Assembly (NCBI GenBank): GCA_934589835.1
Contig: CAKTOK010000006.1
Coordinates: 1 to 57,962, forward strand
Direction: 5' to 3'
Source of the DNA: an uncultured Oscillospiraceae bacterium
Lineage (GTDB): Bacteria > Bacillota > Clostridia > Oscillospirales > Oscillospiraceae
DNA length: 57,962 nucleotides
A program made the position numbers and the translations under genes. The number at the start of each line of letters is the position of its first letter. Positions within the stretch are counted from its first letter, which is position 1. Below the pieces are notes generated by a model that worked only from the letters and a program-made list of their open reading frames with translations, ran no database searches and was not told where the DNA came from. This document shows, in pieces, positions 33,467-44,499 of this stretch.

Positions 33467-33470
<4 letters not shown>
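33129..33470 (-). CDS. Unknown small membrane protein downstream of gyrA
   Basis: Family not recognised. The 113-residue product has a soluble N-terminal half ([39 protein letters not shown]). Two adjacent hydrophobic stretches lie near residues 57-69 ([13 protein letters not shown]) and 75-91 ([17 protein letters not shown]). A short basic tail ends RRER. Its ATG overlaps the gyrA stop (ATGA), and trmO starts 2 bases after its own stop, so it is translated within the gyrase operon. Tight coupling on both sides argues that it is a real gene. Confidence 0.8.
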
Positions 33471-35959
<2,489 letters not shown>

Positions 35960-35974
35960 AGATTCCAGCCCTCC

Positions 35975-37909
35975 TTAATAATCCAGATTCACAGCGTACT
36001 GTGCTTTGCGCTCGATAAACTCCTTGCGCGGCTCCACCTTCTCGCCCATGAGGACGGTGAACGTGGCGTCGGCCTTTACCGCGTCATCCAGCGTGATGCG
36101 CCGCAGAGTACGGGTGGTGGGATCCATGGTGGTCTCCCACAGCTCGTGGGCGTCCATCTCGCCCAGACCCTTAAACCGGCTGATGTTGATGGTCACGTTG
36201 GGATTGCCGCCGCGCATCTCGGCGGAGATGGCATCCCGCTCCTCGTCGGAGTAGGCCACCCGGGAGGTCTTGCCTCGGGTCAGCTTGTAGAGCGGCGGCA
36301 CGGCGGAGTAGACGTAGCCCTCCTCGATGAGGGGCCGCATATACCGGAAGAAGAAGGTCAGCAGCAGGGTGCGGATATGGGCGCCGTCCACATCGGCATC
36401 GGCCATGATGATGATCTTGTGATAGCGCAGCTTGTTCTCGTCGAACTCCTCGCCGATACCGGCGCCCAGCGCGATGATGACGGGCTGGAGCTTGTCGTTG
36501 CCGTAGACCTTGTCCACCCGGGCCTTCTCCACGTTGAGCATCTTGCCCCACAGGGGCAGGATGGCCTGAAAACGGCTGTCCCGTCCCGCCGTGGCGGAGC
36601 CGCCTGCGGAGTCGCCCTCCACGATGTACAGCTCTGTCAGCTCGGGGTTATTCTCGTTGCAGTCCCGGAGCTTATCCGGCATGGCCGCGCCGCCCAGCAC
36701 CGTCTTGCGGCGGATGGACTCCCGCGCCTTGCGTGCCGCCTCCCGTGCGCGGTTGGCGGTCATGGCCTTATCCAGAATGGTGCGGGCCACCACGGGATGC
36801 TCCTCCAGATACACCGCCAGCTGGTCGTTGACGATGCTGTCCACCAGCGTGCGGATATGGGCGTTGCCCAGCTTGGCCTTGGTCTGGCCCTCGAACTGGG
36901 CCTCCGTCAGCTTCACGGAGATGACGGCGGTGATGCCCTCGCGCACATCCTCGCCGGAGACCTTGTCTCCCTCCTTGATGAGGCCGTATTTCAGGCCGTA
37001 GGCGTTGAGCACACGGGTCAGCGCCGCCTTGAAGCCCGTCTCATGCATACCGCCCTCCGGCGTATGGATGTCGTTGGCGAAGGAGACGATGGTCTCGTTA
37101 TAGCCGTCGTTGTACTGGATGGCGATCTCCGCCGTGCTGTCGCCCTTGGCGCCGGAGAGGTAGATGACCTCCTCATGGAGCGGGGTCTTGTTCCGGTTGA
37201 TGAAGGTGACGAACTCCCGGATGCCTCCCTCATAGCACATGGCCTCGGACTGCTCTCTGCCGGGGCGGGCGTCGGTGATGGTGATATGCAGACCGGCGTT
37301 GAGGAACGCCTGCTCCCGCATACGGGTGTGCAGCGTCTCATACTCGTAGTCCAGCGTGTCGAACATCTCCGGGTCGGGCTTGAAGGTGACGGTAGTGCCG
37401 GTGTGATCCGTCTCGCCCACGATCCGCATCTCCTGGGTGATGTGTCCCCGGGAGAACCGCATTTCGTAGATCTTGCCGTCCTTGTGTACCTGCACGGTCA
37501 GCCACTCGCTGAGGGCGTTGACCACGCTGGCGCCTACACCGTGCAGGCCGCCGGAGACCTTGTAGCCCCCGCCGCCGAACTTGCCGCCGGCGTGGAGCAC
37601 GGTGAACACCACCTCCAGCGCGGGTCGGCCCGTCTGGGCCTGTATGTCCACAGGGATGCCGCGTCCGTTATCGCTGACGGTGATGGTGTTGCCGTCGTTG
37701 ATGGTCACATGGATATCGGTACAAAAGCCCGCCAGCGCCTCGTCGATGGAGTTGTCCACGATCTCATAGACCAGATGGTGCAGGCCGCTGGCACTGGTGG
37801 AGCCGATATACATACCCGGCCGCTTACGCACGGCCTCCAACCCCTCCAACACCTGTATTTCCGCCGCGTTGTACTCGTTTCCCGCGACATTCTTTTCCAT
37901 ATCTGCCAT
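35975..37909 (-). CDS. gyrB: DNA gyrase subunit B
   Basis: The ATPase subunit of gyrase. The 644-residue product has the GHKL ATP-binding domain (EIVDNSIDEALAGF, SDNGRGIPVD, GGLHGVGASVVNALS) and the transducer domain. The Toprim domain shows IVEGDSAGGSA, PLWGKMLNVEKA and ADADVDGAHIRTLLLTFFFRYM. The tail has RFKGLGEMDAHELWETTMDP and ends NLDY. ATG 37909 follows aaaggag in the 3-base gap after remB. There is no sign of the longer E. coli-type insertion. Confidence 0.97.
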   Translation of the reverse strand: MADMEKNVAGNEYNAAEIQVLEGLEAVRKRPGMYIGSTSASGLHHLVYEIVDNSIDEALAGFCTDIHVTINDGNTITVSDNGRGIPVDIQAQTGRPALEVVFTVLHAGGKFGGGGYKVSGGLHGVGASVVNALSEWLTVQVHKDGKIYEMRFSRGHITQEMRIVGETDHTGTTVTFKPDPEMFDTLDYEYETLHTRMREQAFLNAGLHITITDARPGREQSEAMCYEGGIREFVTFINRNKTPLHEEVIYLSGAKGDSTAEIAIQYNDGYNETIVSFANDIHTPEGGMHETGFKAALTRVLNAYGLKYGLIKEGDKVSGEDVREGITAVISVKLTEAQFEGQTKAKLGNAHIRTLVDSIVNDQLAVYLEEHPVVARTILDKAMTANRAREAARKARESIRRKTVLGGAAMPDKLRDCNENNPELTELYIVEGDSAGGSATAGRDSRFQAILPLWGKMLNVEKARVDKVYGNDKLQPVIIALGAGIGEEFDENKLRYHKIIIMADADVDGAHIRTLLLTFFFRYMRPLIEEGYVYSAVPPLYKLTRGKTSRVAYSDEERDAISAEMRGGNPNVTINISRFKGLGEMDAHELWETTMDPTTRTLRRITLDDAVKADATFTVLMGEKVEPRKEFIERKAQYAVNLDY

Positions 37910-37912
37910 ATA

Positions 37913-38176
37913 CTATTCTCCTTTCCCCTGAGCGCGTTTTTGCAGCGTCTGGGAATTCAGCTGGGATATATAAACGATCTGCCGGTGGTAGGGGTGGTCG
38001 CAGACCACAAACGCCCGCGGGATGTCCTCACAGGCGGTCTGTACCACGCCCTCACGCTCCGCGCCGTCCAGAAATGCCCTTGTTATTTTGGAAGTGGATG
38101 TGTTGTCCAGATCAAAGATGCCGATGATGCGCCTATCCTCCAGCATCACGTTCTGTCCGATATGCAGGTACGCCAT
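37913..38176 (-). CDS. remB: RemB-like (DUF370) regulator
   Basis: In Bacillus the YaaB/RemB protein is encoded between recF and gyrB and influences extracellular-matrix genes. The 87-residue product starts [25 protein letters not shown], the typical DUF370 N terminus, and has QTACEDIPRAFVVCDH in the middle. The ATG overlaps the recF stop by one base (TAATG), which fixes the start; the open frame that runs further upstream is inside recF. gyrB begins 3 bases after its stop. Its role here is inferred from the conserved position. Confidence 0.92.
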   Translation of the reverse strand: MAYLHIGQNVMLEDRRIIGIFDLDNTSTSKITRAFLDGAEREGVVQTACEDIPRAFVVCDHPYHRQIVYISQLNSQTLQKRAQGKGE

Positions 38177-39279
38177 TACAGCACCTCCCCGTTTCGGATA
38201 TGGAACACCCGGCCATGCAGCATGGTGTCCAGCCGGTCGTTCTCGCAGCAGGTGATGAATACCTGTCCGCCCTGTATCCGGTTCAGGACGTATTCCTGCC
38301 GCCGCGGGTCCAGCTCGCTGAGCACGTCGTCCAGCAGCATCACGGGGTATTCGCCCACGGCGTTTTTGTGGATCTCCCGCTCCGCCAGCTTCAGACTCAG
38401 CGCCGCCGTGCGTACCTGCCCCTGCGAGCCGAACTGGCGGGCGCTGCGTCCGTTGATGAGCACCTCCATGTCGTCCTTGTGGGGACCGGACAGACACAGT
38501 CTGCTGGCACGCTCCGCCGCCAGATGGCTCTCCTGATGCTGCCGCAGCGCCTCGTATATGCTCTCCTGCGGGGCAAAGGGATCCGCCACGGTCTTCACCG
38601 TCCGGTATTGCAGAGTCAGCGTCTCCCGTTGGCCGGAGCACTCAAAATGCGCCTGCCGCGCATAGTCCGCCAGCGACGCGCAGTACCGCGCCCGATAGCC
38701 GATCAGCACCGCGCCTACGCGGCACAGCCGCTGGTTGAACTCCGGCAGCATCTCCAAAAGCTGGGGGTGCTCCTCACTGTCCCGCAGAATGCGGGTCTTG
38801 TGCTCGTATAGCCGTCCGTATTCCGCCAGCGCCTCGGCGTAGCGGGGCCGCAGCTGGCACAGCGACAGATCCATGAACCGCCGCCGCTCCGCCGCCCCTG
38901 CCCGAATGAGGAACAGGTCCTCCGGACAGAAAAACACCGTATGCAGCACGTCAGACAGCGCCGCATTGGTCTTGGCAGGCACGCCGTTCACCGTCATTTT
39001 CCGCCGCCTGCCGCGGGCAAGCTGCACCTCCGTAACGAACTCCCTGTCCCGGGAAAAGATGCAGCCCGCCAGCGCGGCCTCCTGCCGGTCGAAGCCGATC
39101 AGCTCTCTGTCTCCGTGAGCGCGGGGGCTTTTCCCGCAGGAGAGATATACCATGGCCTCCAGCAGATTCGTTTTTCCTTGGGCGTTCTCGCCGTAAATGA
39201 CGTTGCAGCTCTCGTCAAATTCCAGCGTCTGCTGCCGGTAATTGCGCCAGCCGTCCAGCGTCAGCTTATCCAGCCGCAT
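38176..39279 (-). CDS. recF: DNA repair and recombination protein RecF
   Basis: RecF helps load RecA at gaps and stalled forks. The 367-residue product has an ABC-type ATPase head: [19 protein letters not shown] (Walker A, about residues 30-48), [11 protein letters not shown] (signature) and [21 protein letters not shown] (Walker B and D-loop). ATG 39279 gives the family N terminus [14 protein letters not shown]. It lies within the end of yaaA, a 14-base overlap, so translation is coupled. Codons further upstream in the frame belong to yaaA. Confidence 0.96.
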   Translation of the reverse strand: MRLDKLTLDGWRNYRQQTLEFDESCNVIYGENAQGKTNLLEAMVYLSCGKSPRAHGDRELIGFDRQEAALAGCIFSRDREFVTEVQLARGRRRKMTVNGVPAKTNAALSDVLHTVFFCPEDLFLIRAGAAERRRFMDLSLCQLRPRYAEALAEYGRLYEHKTRILRDSEEHPQLLEMLPEFNQRLCRVGAVLIGYRARYCASLADYARQAHFECSGQRETLTLQYRTVKTVADPFAPQESIYEALRQHQESHLAAERASRLCLSGPHKDDMEVLINGRSARQFGSQGQVRTAALSLKLAEREIHKNAVGEYPVMLLDDVLSELDPRRQEYVLNRIQGGQVFITCCENDRLDTMLHGRVFHIRNGEVL

Positions 39280-39484
39280 ACGCTGCCGTATAGTGCTTTC
39301 CCTGAAAGCCCACGTCGTCGCCGGGCCGTATTTTTTTGCCCCGCATGGTGCAGACCTCACCGTTCACCGTGACCTCCCCCTCCTGAATGAGGAGCTTGGC
39401 CTCGCCGCCGGTCTGTACCGCCGCCGCAAGCTTCAGCAGGTCCTGCAATTTGATATACTCCGTTGTGATCTCTATTTTTTCCAT
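39266..39484 (-). CDS. yaaA: S4-domain RNA-binding protein YaaA
   Basis: A small S4-like RNA-binding protein found between dnaN and recF in most Firmicutes; the Bacillus member has been tied to ribosome assembly. The 72-residue product has the S4 core: [50 protein letters not shown] in pieces. The ATG at 39484 lies 22 bases after the dnaN stop. The stop lies inside recF. Confidence 0.93.
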   Translation of the reverse strand: MEKIEITTEYIKLQDLLKLAAAVQTGGEAKLLIQEGEVTVNGEVCTMRGKKIRPGDDVGFQGKHYTAAYAAG

Positions 39485-39506
39485 ATTCTTCCGTTCCCTG
39501 TAACTT

Positions 39507-40619
39507 TTATTGCGCCTTTAGCCTTACGGGCAGTACCATATAAAGGAACCGGTCTCCGCCGTCCACCGGTGTGATGATGCAGGGGGAGATGCCGGTATTC
39601 AGCTGGAGATGAACGGTGTCGGCGGGAGCGTAGCGCAGGGCGTCCATGAGATACCGGTTGTTGAAGCCGATCTCCAGCTCCCTGCCGTCGCCCTTGATGG
39701 GGCAGATGTCCTTTGCTTCGCCGTTGCCGGTACGGGCGGAGAGAAAGACCTTGTCCGCGTCAAAGAGGCAGCGGACAGGGCTTTTCAGCTTCTCGCTGAT
39801 CACAACGGAGACACGGTCCAGACTCTCCAGCAGTGTTTTGGTCTCTACCTCCACGCAGATGGGGTTGTTTTTGGGGATGGCATTGCGATAATCCAGAAAC
39901 TCTCCCTCCAGACGGCGGCAGATGAGCTGGGTATTCTCCGCCTCAAACAGCAGATGGCGCTTTCCCTGTACCACCGTCAGCAGCGCGTCGGTGTCGGCAC
40001 AGATCTTCTCCACCTCGTTGAGGGCCGCACCCGGAGCCACAAAGCGGAAGGAGCCGCCGTCGATGCGCTCCAACGGCTCATGGCGCAGGGCCAGCCGGAA
40101 GCCGTCCACCGCCACCATGGTCAAGCCGGTGTCGCTGATCTCAAAGAGCGCGCCGGTATGGATGGGACGGGACTCGTTGGTGGACACGGCAAAGCTGGTC
40201 TGGTTGATCATGGCCTTCATGGTCTTCTGCTCGATGGAAACGGAGAACTCGTCATCCACGGAGGGCAGCTCCGGATAGTCGTCGGCGGACAGGCCTGGCA
40301 GCTCAAAGCTGGCGTCGCCGCAGACCAGCTTGACCACATATTTCTCGTCGGCGGAAAACACCACGATATCATCGGGCAGGCGGCGGATCATCTCTCCGAA
40401 CAGGCGGGCGTTCAGCACGATGCGGCCTTCCTGATGGATCTCGGCGGAGATGGCGGTGCGGATACCGGTCTGCATGTTGTAACCGGACAGCGTCAGCTGT
40501 GTGTCTCCCTCCAGCAGCACGCCCTCCAGCGCGGGGATGGAGCTTTTCGCGGACACGGCGCGGGAAACGGTACTGACGGCCTGCTGGAGCAGCGTCTTTT
40601 CGCAGGAAAATTTCAGCAT
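39507..40619 (-). CDS. dnaN: DNA polymerase III beta subunit (sliding clamp)
   Basis: The ring-shaped processivity clamp of the replicative polymerase. The 370-residue product has three clamp folds and opens [23 protein letters not shown]. It includes [12 protein letters not shown] and the family C terminus [13 protein letters not shown]. It is separated from dnaA by a 249-base gap that carries the likely origin. The start follows a weak gaaaggaacg-type site. Confidence 0.96.
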   Translation of the reverse strand: MLKFSCEKTLLQQAVSTVSRAVSAKSSIPALEGVLLEGDTQLTLSGYNMQTGIRTAISAEIHQEGRIVLNARLFGEMIRRLPDDIVVFSADEKYVVKLVCGDASFELPGLSADDYPELPSVDDEFSVSIEQKTMKAMINQTSFAVSTNESRPIHTGALFEISDTGLTMVAVDGFRLALRHEPLERIDGGSFRFVAPGAALNEVEKICADTDALLTVVQGKRHLLFEAENTQLICRRLEGEFLDYRNAIPKNNPICVEVETKTLLESLDRVSVVISEKLKSPVRCLFDADKVFLSARTGNGEAKDICPIKGDGRELEIGFNNRYLMDALRYAPADTVHLQLNTGISPCIITPVDGGDRFLYMVLPVRLKAQ

Positions 40620-40664
40620 CTCTTTTTCGTTCCTTTCTCGTTTTTCGCAGGCATATTTTTCAGC

Positions 40665-40866
40665 TTCACATCATAAACTAATCATTTATTTTAGTAGTCG
40701 TAGTAGTAGGGGTTCCCAAATGTGGAAAGACCTCTTTTTTCCTGCTGCGGCAAGGCTTTCTTTTCCACACGGTTTTCCCTGCGGGCTCGGCCGGTTTCCA
40801 CAGATTTTTTGCCCTCCGCGGTTCTCCACAGCCTTTCCCTGTGGAATCCACCGCCTTTGTGGAAAG
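40665..40866. other. oriC: Candidate oriC: AT-rich element, DnaA-trio and six DnaA-box-like sites
   Basis: In the dnaA-dnaN gap. AT-rich DNA (40665-40692) is followed by TAG TAG TCG TAG TAG TAG (40692-40709), the DnaA-trio arrangement. A GC patch (ggggttccc) and a DnaA-box-like TGTGGAAAG (40721-40729) come next. More boxes: TTTTCCACA 40761-40769, GTTTCCACA 40794-40802, TTCTCCACA 40822-40830 (plus strand); 40840-40848 and 40858-40866 (minus strand). The boxes differ from TTATCCACA mainly at the third base. The order AT-rich/trio/GC/box is that of the Bacillus unwinding element. Confidence 0.88.
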
Positions 40867-40868
40867 CC

Positions 40869-42185
40869 TTACCGCTTGCTGTTGATATTGGTGGTGATCT
40901 CCTTCACCCGCTCGGCAAAGGCGGGATCGGTCTGCATTTGCGTCTCCACCTTGTCCAGCGAGTGGAGGATGGTGGAGTGGTCGCGGTTGCCGAACTCCTT
41001 GCCGATCTCCGTCAGGGGCGTGGCGTGCATCCGCCGAATGAGGTAGATGGCCACCTGACGGGCTGCCACTACGTCCCGCCCGCGGCTCTGCCCGCGGATG
41101 GTGTCCTCGTCCAGATGGTAGTACTTGGCCACATAGCTGATGATGACCTTGGGCGATGGTGCATACTCGTTGCTCTTGAGCAGCATATCGCGGACGGCGC
41201 GGCCCACCGCCTCCTCGTCCACCTGATCGCCCAGCAGGTCGCGGTAGGCCAGTATTTTGTTGAGGGTGCCCTCCAGCTGCCGCACGTTGGAGGTGACGTT
41301 CTCCGCGATGTAGTCCGTGACCTCCTTGGGAAGCTTCACGCCCATCGCGGCCGCCTTGTTCTGGATGATGGCCAGCCGCGTCTCAAAGTCCGGCGGGGCC
41401 ACGTCCACCATCAGGCCCGACTCAAAACGGGACATGAGACGGTCGCTGAGCTGCGTCATCTCCCGGGGCGGCCGGTCGGAGGTCAGTACGATCTGCTTTC
41501 CGGATTCATACAGTGTATTGAAGGTATGGAAGAACTCCTCCTGTGTCTGAATCTTGCCGGCAATGAACTGGATATCGTCCACCAGCAGGATATCCGCCTG
41601 CCGGTACTTCTCCCGGAACTCCGCGTTCCGGTTCTCCCGGATGGAGCTGACCAGCTCATTGGTAAAATCGTCGCCCTTGATGTACACGATGCGGGAAGCG
41701 GGCCGCCGGTTCCGTACCAGATGGGCGATGGCATACAGCAGATGGGTCTTGCCCAGACCGGAGTCGCCGTAGATGAAAAGGGGGTTATAGCTCTCCGCCG
41801 GCTTCTCGGCTACGGACTTGGCCGCCGCATAGGCCAGCTTGTTCTGGGGACCCACCACGTATGTCTCAAACGTAAAGGCGTCGGAGTCAAACAGGTCCCC
41901 GGGCTGATCCGGCGCCACACCGTGGTAGGCGGCCAGCTGCTCGTCGTTGAGGATCTTAACCTCCAGATCGGTGGAAAAAATGTCCTTCAGCGCCGCCTTG
42001 ATCTGGGGAAGAAAGCGGGCCTCCACCGTGTTTTTCTTAAAGGGGTTGCTGCAATGGAGCACCAGCGCAGAATCCTCCATGGTGACCACGGAGATCTCAT
42101 CGAACCAGGTCCGTATGGTGGTGTCGGACAGTTCGCTGCTGAGACGGCTGAGGATGCTGTCCCAAAGGTCTGACAGTGATTTCAA
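40869..42185 (-). CDS. dnaA: Chromosomal replication initiator DnaA
   Basis: Binds DnaA boxes and opens oriC. The 438-residue product has domain I (ending near residue 85) and a short linker. The AAA+ domain shows YNPLFIYGDSGLGKTHLLYAI (Walker A), DILLVDDIQFIAGK (Walker B) and the ISM region with the trio-binding motif expected in domain III. The C-terminal DNA-binding domain ends with GRDVVAARQVAIYLIRRM and EIGKEFGNRDHSTILHS, the DnaA signature. The linker is short for the family. The start follows gaaaggag. Upstream lies its own promoter with DnaA boxes. Confidence 0.97.
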   Translation of the reverse strand: MKSLSDLWDSILSRLSSELSDTTIRTWFDEISVVTMEDSALVLHCSNPFKKNTVEARFLPQIKAALKDIFSTDLEVKILNDEQLAAYHGVAPDQPGDLFDSDAFTFETYVVGPQNKLAYAAAKSVAEKPAESYNPLFIYGDSGLGKTHLLYAIAHLVRNRRPASRIVYIKGDDFTNELVSSIRENRNAEFREKYRQADILLVDDIQFIAGKIQTQEEFFHTFNTLYESGKQIVLTSDRPPREMTQLSDRLMSRFESGLMVDVAPPDFETRLAIIQNKAAAMGVKLPKEVTDYIAENVTSNVRQLEGTLNKILAYRDLLGDQVDEEAVGRAVRDMLLKSNEYAPSPKVIISYVAKYYHLDEDTIRGQSRGRDVVAARQVAIYLIRRMHATPLTEIGKEFGNRDHSTILHSLDKVETQMQTDPAFAERVKEITTNINSKR

Positions 42186-42260
42186 AGGAAGCTCTCCTTT
42201 CTCTTGTCCTCTGTGTGTTTTTCACATACGCAGCCGCAGCTGCACAGAATATCCCACGAC

Positions 42261-42292
42261 ATTATACCAGACCCTGTGGAAAAAGTCCACAT
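42261..42292 (-). promoter_or_regulatory. dnaA promoter overlapped by DnaA boxes
   Basis: On the minus strand: TGGACT (42284-42289), 17-base spacer and extended TGG-TATAAT (-10 at 42261-42266). TTTTCCACA (42275-42283) fills the spacer, and an opposing TGTGGACTT overlaps the -35, so DnaA should repress its own gene. Confidence 0.85.
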
Positions 42293-42320
42293 ATTCTAAA
42301 TATAAAGCGTTTATTTTCTT

Positions 42321-42357
42321 TTGCCGGAAGCCAGCGAAACAACGAGCATTCCGGCAA
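42321..42357. repeat. Inverted repeat between dnaA and rpmH promoters
   Basis: TTGCCGGAA (42321-42329) and TTCCGGCAA (42349-42357), perfect 9-bp arms 19 bases apart, between the two divergent promoters. It could be an operator or a terminator for spurious transcripts. The rest of the 335-base gap (42186-42520) holds the two promoters and leaders only. Confidence 0.6.
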
Positions 42358-42364
42358 TTTTATG

Positions 42365-42393
42365 TTGACATGAGACGCCTCGTTATGTATAAT
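42365..42393 (+). promoter_or_regulatory. Promoter of rpmH operon (perfect consensus)
   Basis: TTGACA (42365-42370), 17-base spacer, TATAAT (42388-42393). An exact sigma-A consensus, fitting a highly expressed ribosomal protein operon. It leaves a leader of about 120 bases. Confidence 0.95.
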
Positions 42394-42520
42394 TTATTCC
42401 GCGCTGTTTTCGGCGTCTTACCGTATCGACTGCGGCAGGGAACTCACGTCCTCTGCTGTCGAGTAAGTGCGGCGGGCCCTGTCCTGCCGCCGGATATTTT
42501 GATAATGGAGGTGTCATGCA

Positions 42521-42655
42521 ATGTTCCGTACCTATCAGCCCAAGAAGCGTCAGCGCTCCAAGGAGCACGGCTTCCGCAAGAGAATGGCCACCCGCAACGG
42601 CCGCAAGGTGCTGGCTCGCCGTCGTGCCAAGGGCCGCGCTCGCCTGACCCATTGA
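42521..42655 (+). CDS. rpmH: Ribosomal protein L34
   Basis: The 44-residue basic product reads [20 protein letters not shown] and ends [11 protein letters not shown], the full L34 sequence pattern (K-R-x-H-G-F-x-x-R-M-x-T-x-x-G-R-x-V-L-x-x-R-R-x-K-G-R). It follows ggaggtg. An out-of-frame ATG lies 5 bases upstream. It is the first gene of the conserved rpmH-rnpA-yidD-yidC-khpB cluster. Confidence 0.97.
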   Translation: MFRTYQPKKRQRSKEHGFRKRMATRNGRKVLARRRAKGRARLTH

Positions 42656-42694
42656 GGTCGCGGAAAGTGCATCGCACAGTGAGATAAAGCCCTG

Positions 42695-42721
42695 AGGGAC
42701 GGTGGTGAAGCTGCCGTCCCT
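42695..42721 (+). promoter_or_regulatory. Hairpin between rpmH and rnpA
   Basis: AGGGACGG pairs with CCGTCCCT (8 bp, 11-base loop), followed by a weak T-rich tail. It sits in the 126-base gap. It may be a partial terminator or processing site that lowers rnpA relative to rpmH; this is inferred. Confidence 0.55.
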
Positions 42722-42781
42722 ATTGGTCTTTCTCCGGCGGTGTGATGCGCCTGCCGCGGATGTCGGAAAAAGAGGGAAGCT

Positions 42782-43126
42782 ATGGATCCGCAAGTCACGG
42801 TAAAAGAAAACGGCGATTTCCGCCGTATCTATCGCAAAGGCCGCTCCGCCGTCTCCGGCGGCGTGGTGGTCTACTGCCTGAAAAACCGGCAGGGCATGAG
42901 CCGTCTGGGCGTCACCGTGTCCACGAAGCTGGGCCACGCGGTGGTGCGTAACCGTGTGCGCCGCCGCCTGCGGGAGCTGTACCGTCTGCACAAGGCGGAG
43001 ATGCTCTCCGGCTACGATGTGATCGTGGTGGCCCGCGTGCGGGCCGTGGAGATGCCCTACGCCAAGCTGGAGCGGCAATATCTCCGCTGCCTTGGCGAGC
43101 TGGGGCTCATGAAGGAGAACCCATGA
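42782..43126 (+). CDS. rnpA: Ribonuclease P protein component
   Basis: Protein subunit of RNase P, which matures tRNA 5' ends. The 114-residue basic product has [18 protein letters not shown], the RNR motif region [18 protein letters not shown] (residues about 54-71) and [11 protein letters not shown]. The ATG follows a weak gggaagct site. Its stop overlaps the yidD start (ATGA). Confidence 0.96.
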   Translation: MDPQVTVKENGDFRRIYRKGRSAVSGGVVVYCLKNRQGMSRLGVTVSTKLGHAVVRNRVRRRLRELYRLHKAEMLSGYDVIVVARVRAVEMPYAKLERQYLRCLGELGLMKENP

Positions 43127-43335
43127 AAAAGCTCCTCCTGCGGTTGATCCGGTTTTACCGGCGGGCCATTTCCCCCCTGTTTCCCCCCTCCTGCCGCTTT
43201 GTGCCCACCTGCTCTCAATACGCGCTGGAAGCCATTGAGAAGTATGGAGCGGTCAAGGGCGGCTGGCTGGCGCTGAAGCGCTTCCTGCGGTGTCATCCCT
43301 TCCACAAGGGCGGCTGGTATGATCCGGTGCCCTGA
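43123..43335 (+). CDS. yidD: Membrane protein insertion efficiency factor YidD
   Basis: A small protein that aids YidC-dependent insertion. The 70-residue product shows the family signature: [19 protein letters not shown], then [19 protein letters not shown] and [20 protein letters not shown]. The three cysteines are in the usual positions. ATG overlaps the rnpA stop. yidC follows after 45 bases. Confidence 0.96.
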   Translation: MKKLLLRLIRFYRRAISPLFPPSCRFVPTCSQYALEAIEKYGAVKGGWLALKRFLRCHPFHKGGWYDPVP

Positions 43336-43380
43336 AACCCCTGAAGGCCTCGTTTTATTTCACAACGAAGGAGATCATCC

Positions 43381-44484
43381 ATGTTTGCACAACTCGGATA
43401 CTACATCTGCGTACCGTTCGCGTGGCTGACCCGTCTGTTCTACACCTGGACCGGTTCCTATGGTGTGGCCCTGATCCTCTTCACCCTGCTGGTGAAGCTG
43501 GTGCTGCTGCCCTTCCAGCTCAAGAGCAAGAAGAGCATGCTGCGTATGAACCGTATGCAGGGCAAGATCAAGGATATCCAGACGCGGTATGCCAACAACA
43601 AGGAAAGACAGCAGCAGGAGATGGCGGATCTCTATGCCCGCGAGGGCGTAAATCCCATGTCCGGCTGCCTGTGGTCCTTCATCCCGTTCCCCATCCTGAT
43701 CGCCCTGTACTACATCATCCGTACCCCCCTGCGGTATTTCATGAGCCTCTCCCAGACCGTGATCGAGGAGATCACCGCGCTGGCTGTGTCTCTTGGCTAT
43801 GTCGCAGAGACCAGCGGGCAGGCCGCTGCCTACGAGCAGATCTATCTGGCCAAGTTCATCCACGAGCACTGGGCCGATTTCGACGGCAAATTCGCCGGCC
43901 TTATCGACCTGGACTATAACTTCCTGGGCATGGACCTGTCCTCTGTGGGCAAGGACCTGTTCAGCCAGTTCCCCTCCGGCGGCTGGCCTGTCATCGGCAT
44001 TCTGATCCTGCCGCTGATCTCCGCCGGTCTGCAGTTCCTGATGACCGTCATCTCCATGAAGAGCAACGGCAATACCCAGATGAACGGCTCCAGCAAGGCC
44101 ATGATGTATATGATGCCCCTGATGACCGTATGGATGGGCTATATCCTGCCCGCCGCTCTGTGCGTCTACTGGATCTGCAACGCCGGCTTCTCCTGCATCC
44201 AGGAGCAGTTCCTCAACAAGTACTTCAATAAGATCCTGGACCGTGAGGAAACGGACAAGGAGCGGGAAAAGCGGGAGAAGCGCTATGCCAAGATGCAGGC
44301 GGCCCGCGAGAACTACAACAATCAGCCGGCGGCGTCCAAGGGTGAAAAGAAGCCCCAGCCCCAGAAAAAGAAAAAGACCTCCGACGGCGATCACCGCGGC
44401 GGCACCACCGAGGCCGGCCGCGTGGGACAGCGCCCCTATGCACGGGGCCGTGCCTTCAGCGAGGACCATTACAACCACAACTGA
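43381..44484 (+). CDS. yidC: Membrane protein insertase YidC
   Basis: Inserts membrane proteins alone or with Sec. The 367-residue product lacks the large periplasmic domain of E. coli YidC, as in Gram-positive members. It has five hydrophobic segments, with YGVALILFTLLVKLVLLPF near the start. The cytoplasmic hairpin is KSKKSMLRMNRMQGKIKDIQ, and the last segments are PLMTVWMGYILPAALCVYWI. A Cys in the N-terminal segment (Cys10) is not in a clear lipobox. The C terminus is a long basic Lys/Pro/Gln tail that may contact the ribosome. The start follows gaaggag. Confidence 0.95.
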   Translation: MFAQLGYYICVPFAWLTRLFYTWTGSYGVALILFTLLVKLVLLPFQLKSKKSMLRMNRMQGKIKDIQTRYANNKERQQQEMADLYAREGVNPMSGCLWSFIPFPILIALYYIIRTPLRYFMSLSQTVIEEITALAVSLGYVAETSGQAAAYEQIYLAKFIHEHWADFDGKFAGLIDLDYNFLGMDLSSVGKDLFSQFPSGGWPVIGILILPLISAGLQFLMTVISMKSNGNTQMNGSSKAMMYMMPLMTVWMGYILPAALCVYWICNAGFSCIQEQFLNKYFNKILDREETDKEREKREKRYAKMQAARENYNNQPAASKGEKKPQPQKKKKTSDGDHRGGTTEAGRVGQRPYARGRAFSEDHYNHN

Positions 44485-44499
44485 TAAGGAGTTTTGTCT

